From contig JAPFFF010000028.1 in the NCBI GenBank assembly GCA_039105265.1, forward strand, positions 1,860,001-1,924,000: a stretch of DNA of 64,000 bases. The letters run 5' to 3'. Shown piece after piece: positions 61,401 through 64,000 of this stretch; within the stretch, counting starts at the first letter, position 1; the number at the start of each line of letters is the position of its first letter. Source of the DNA: Tritrichomonas musculus. Lineage: Eukaryota > Parabasalia > Tritrichomonadida > Tritrichomonadidae. The position numbers and the translations under genes are program-made. A model generated the notes under the pieces. The model saw only the letters and a program-made list of their open reading frames with translations. It did not search any database and was not told the DNA's origin.

Positions 61401-64000
61401 TCATCGAATAATTCTGATGAACTCAAATCACTCATCCTCAACGAAGAAGCTATTCTCAAAGCGGTCAGATCGAGATCCAATCTGTCTGCCGTCGGATGCG
61501 ACGGCATTTCAAATGGTGTGTGGAAGGTTGGCGGGAGTGTCACGGCGACGATCATCAAGAATGTGTTGTGTTGCATGCTTGACACGGGTCTCTTTCCGGA
61601 GGTGTTGAAAATGAACAAAACCGTCATGTTGTTTAAGAAAGGAGACCCTGACGACGCCCATTCGTGGCGTCCTATCACCATCACTCCGACGATTTATCGG
61701 ATGCTGATGTGTCACATCAGCCGCTCGCTTCAAACGCTGAATTCAAAACATAGGTTCATATCACCGAGTCAGAAAGGATTCATGCGTATTCCAGCTGGAG
61801 CGGCTGAGCATGCAACTGTGGTTGATGAGATGATACACGATGCTGCACGGAACCAAAAGTCACTCTACATCACGACGATCGACTTTTCTGATGCATTTGG
61901 TTCCGTACCACATAAACTTATTAAAAAGAATCTTACAGACATTGGCTTTGATCTTTCTTTTGTTAAAACGATTATTAATTCGTACAGAGACTCTTCGACG
62001 AAGATCATCAGCAACAACAGACGATCTAATTCTATCTGTTTTCGCAAAGGCGTCAAGCAAGGTTGTCCGCTGAGTCCGACGTTATTCAACATTTGTATCG
62101 AACCTCTCCTCGCGCGGTTGAACGCTTGCAAGGAGGACGGTTATCATTGGTTGGACTCAGCGACAACCGTTCAAGCTTACGCCGATGACATAATCGTGTT
62201 CTCGGACTCGGAAGTCGGGATGAAGAACTTGCTTTCGGTCGTGGAGCACTTCTGCAGTTATGCAGGCGACATGAAGATCAACTGCAAGAAGTGCCACGCT
62301 TTCACATACATTGCTCACAATGGTTCTCGCAGTGTGTTGAACGACAACTTCACCATTGCTGGAGGACGTATTGATAACATCAGTATTCAGAACAATACAA
62401 CGTATCTCGGACTTCCAATCGCGTGCAAATCTTCGCAGCGTAAACATCACGTTTTTCGGCGAATCGAAGACATGACGAAGGACGTCATTCGAATTACTGG
62501 CAGCGCTCTTCGGTTCACACAGGCGGTTGACGCCATCAAACGGTTCGTGATTCCCAAGATTGACTACGAACTGATGGCGAACACAGCACCGACAAATTGC
62601 CTCAGTCGCTTAGATGAACTCATTCGGGGCAGGCTGTCCAAAATGATCGGTGCTGCTGGTATTCCAACCGCCTGGTTCTACACGACGAAAAACGATGGCG
62701 GTCTTTACATACAGAAACTCACAGATCGCCAGAAAGCTCTCACTATCAGACTCTACATTGCCTTGATGGAGTCTAACGATAAAAGCATCCGTGATATGGT
62801 CAAGGCTTCTGATGAAGCCGAGATCATCTTCAGGGATGCTACCATCGACTTGACTTCACCGTTCTTGCACCTGAAAGTTAAAGACAATGGTGCGTTAGAT
62901 GCAAAGCGTAACCGCGGGACGTCGAACATCTTAGCCCGATGTGTTAAAGCTTTGCACGACGCTAACATGGGTCTGATACTCAAAGATGATATGTTTACGC
63001 TCAAAGATCTGAATAGTAATGTCACATTTGATGTTAACACCTCTAATGTTGTTAAACACATCATGAAAGTCATGAGTGACCGTTACTATTCAGATCTTTG
63101 TCAGCACAAGATGAGAGGACATACATTCACGACATTGAAAAACTCACCATTGAGTAACTACTTCATGAAGCCCAATGCTTTGATGGCGGACTCTGTTGTC
63201 AGATTCGCTATCAAAGCACGTACGAATACGCTCATGACAGCATCACTTGCTGCTCACAGAAACCCTCAAATGAGTAACCGTTGCACTCGTTGTGGACAGA
63301 TTGAAACTCTCAATCACATCTTAAACGGGTGCAAGCGGTGCAAACACAAATTCACAAAGAGACACGACGAAGTTGTCAAGGTACTTTGCAAGTACCTTAC
63401 CGAAAAGAAGAGAGTCATCGTGCATTGTAACCAAAGTGTTCGTGGACGCAGCAACGAACACATCACTGGTGACTCTGCTTCTCTCAGACCAGATGTATGG
63501 TGGTGGGACGGTGACCAGCTGAAGATAGCTGAATTCACCATCCCATACGGAATGTTATCTGGCGATGATGATGAATCCACCTTAGTCATACGACGTAGAG
63601 AGAAGTTGAACAAGTACCAGAAGCTCGTCGATGATTGCAAAAACCAGTTGAACTGCAATGTGTCGCTATTTGTGTTCATTGTCTCCTCCCTCGGTGCAAT
63701 ACCCGATGACACCATCAATGAACTCAAGAAAGTGACAGTCACGACCAAAGACGCACTCAAACTTGCAGGGAGGATGGTAGCAGCCGCTTTACGTGAATCT
63801 ATGATATTGTACATTGATACTAAGATTAAGAAGAGGGTTAACGACAACAATGAAGATGAAGATAACGATAACGATAATGGTAACGATTATGATAACGATG
63901 TTGAAAATGTTAATGTTCTTGATACTGATGGTGACGATGATTCTAATGATCTCAATGATACTAGCTCCAATGTTACCGACGGGGAGTCCGCAGACGATGA
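58437..64000 (+). CDS. retrotransposon main polyprotein: zinc fingers, RT, CCHC, endonuclease (3' partial)
   Basis: Open for more than 1850 codons to the window edge, with no ATG near its start, so it depends on the upstream frame or an internal start. Parts: fourteen to fifteen 18-residue repeats (to about 59235); Ser/Asp-rich linker; C2H2 fingers at 59730-59795 (C-x2-C-x12-H-x4-H), 59919-59990 and 60114-60182; reverse transcriptase with GCDGISNGVWK (61497), RPITITPTIYRM, IDFSDAFGS (61878), KQGCPLSPTLFN and YADD (62178-62189); thumb; C-x2-C-x7-H-x4-C finger (63282-63332); RPD-x12-E endonuclease centre at about 63486-63535; and a tail of Asp/Asn (from 63840). All the key RT and endonuclease residues I can check are present, so these enzymes look intact. 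Confidence 0.9.
58446..59235 (+). repeat. 54-bp tandem array, about 15 units, hairpin-forming and coding
   Basis: Each unit encodes STAHVAHHAVDVDNQIVK. One unit (58560) is 57 bp but stays in frame; the last two are diverged. The stretch GCTGTTGACGTTGACAAT, loop CAG, ATTGTCAAGTCAACAGC is an inverted repeat of 17 bp with one bulged base. The RNA could therefore form about a dozen hairpins in a row. Confidence 0.9.

Larger units (their letters stand above)
57201..64000 (+). mobile_element. tRNA-Asn-targeting non-LTR retrotransposon (R2/NeSL-like), 3' end outside window
   Basis: Starts right after target copy 3, with only 11 bp before the first ATG. The coding order is disordered N-terminus, three C2H2 fingers, reverse transcriptase, CCHC finger, restriction-like endonuclease and acidic tail. 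This is the layout of single-ORF, site-specific LINEs of the R2/NeSL/R8 group. Target-primed reverse transcription would use the endonuclease nick in the tRNA 3' region. G+C is well above the AT-rich flanks. At least 6.8 kb long; the 3' UTR and right target copy are not in view. Confidence 0.9.

Overview
The window looks like nuclear DNA of an AT-rich parabasalid, most likely a trichomonad such as Tritrichomonas. The evidence is a BspA-type leucine-rich-repeat protein, a BTB-type relic, an F5/8C-domain protein, long intronless genes, eukaryotic tRNA genes with T-run terminators, and TCA(T/C)T(T/A)(T/C)-like initiator elements a few bases upstream of two start codons. The species is an inference; nothing in the window proves it. 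All calls were made by eye from the sequence.

Left gene block (1-10.5 kb): the C-terminal part of a SPRY-domain gene whose 5' end is interrupted by a foldback repeat; a BspA-like LRR gene; a tRNA-Met with an attached gene fragment, which recurs inverted 39 kb away; a Sel1-repeat relic; and a 1671-residue surface adhesin. The adhesin runs signal peptide, Gly-rich domain, Cys-rich repeats, about 53 Phe/Ser hexapeptides, about 42 nonapeptides, beta-helix, membrane anchor.

Gene desert (10.5-34.5 kb): very AT-rich and gene-free, built largely of non-autonomous DNA elements. I could define six elements by inverted ends plus exact target duplications: one with a TA duplication and five with 8-bp duplications. 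Three of these share AGAGGTGCG-like ends, and one of the three is inserted inside another. A 5.7-kb structure with two nearly identical 1.3-1.4 kb inverted arms lies at 18.8-24.5 kb.

Right gene block (34.7-55.1 kb): a tandem pseudokinase; a membrane-anchored family GH2 glycosidase; an F5/8C protein; tRNA-Glu; a GC-rich calponin-homology pseudogene; the second tRNA-Met with a Ser/Asn-rich gene; tRNA-Lys; a beta-helix/double-RING putative E3 ligase; and a 2290-residue RhoGEF-Kelch protein carrying about 91 copies of a 27-bp repeat.

Right end (55.2-64 kb): a tRNA-Asn gene whose 3' end has received at least three site-specific insertions in tandem. A 24-bp target copy (the last 14 nt of the tRNA plus its T9 terminator) separates them. 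Two are short non-autonomous units. The third is a non-LTR retrotransposon of R2/NeSL type: three C2H2 fingers, reverse transcriptase with YADD, a CCHC finger and a PD-x12-E endonuclease. It runs off the window. Its N-terminal and RT reading frames meet inside a 54-bp repeat array, and each unit of that array can fold into a hairpin. This tRNA-targeting retroelement with its hairpin array and short partners is the most notable system in the window.
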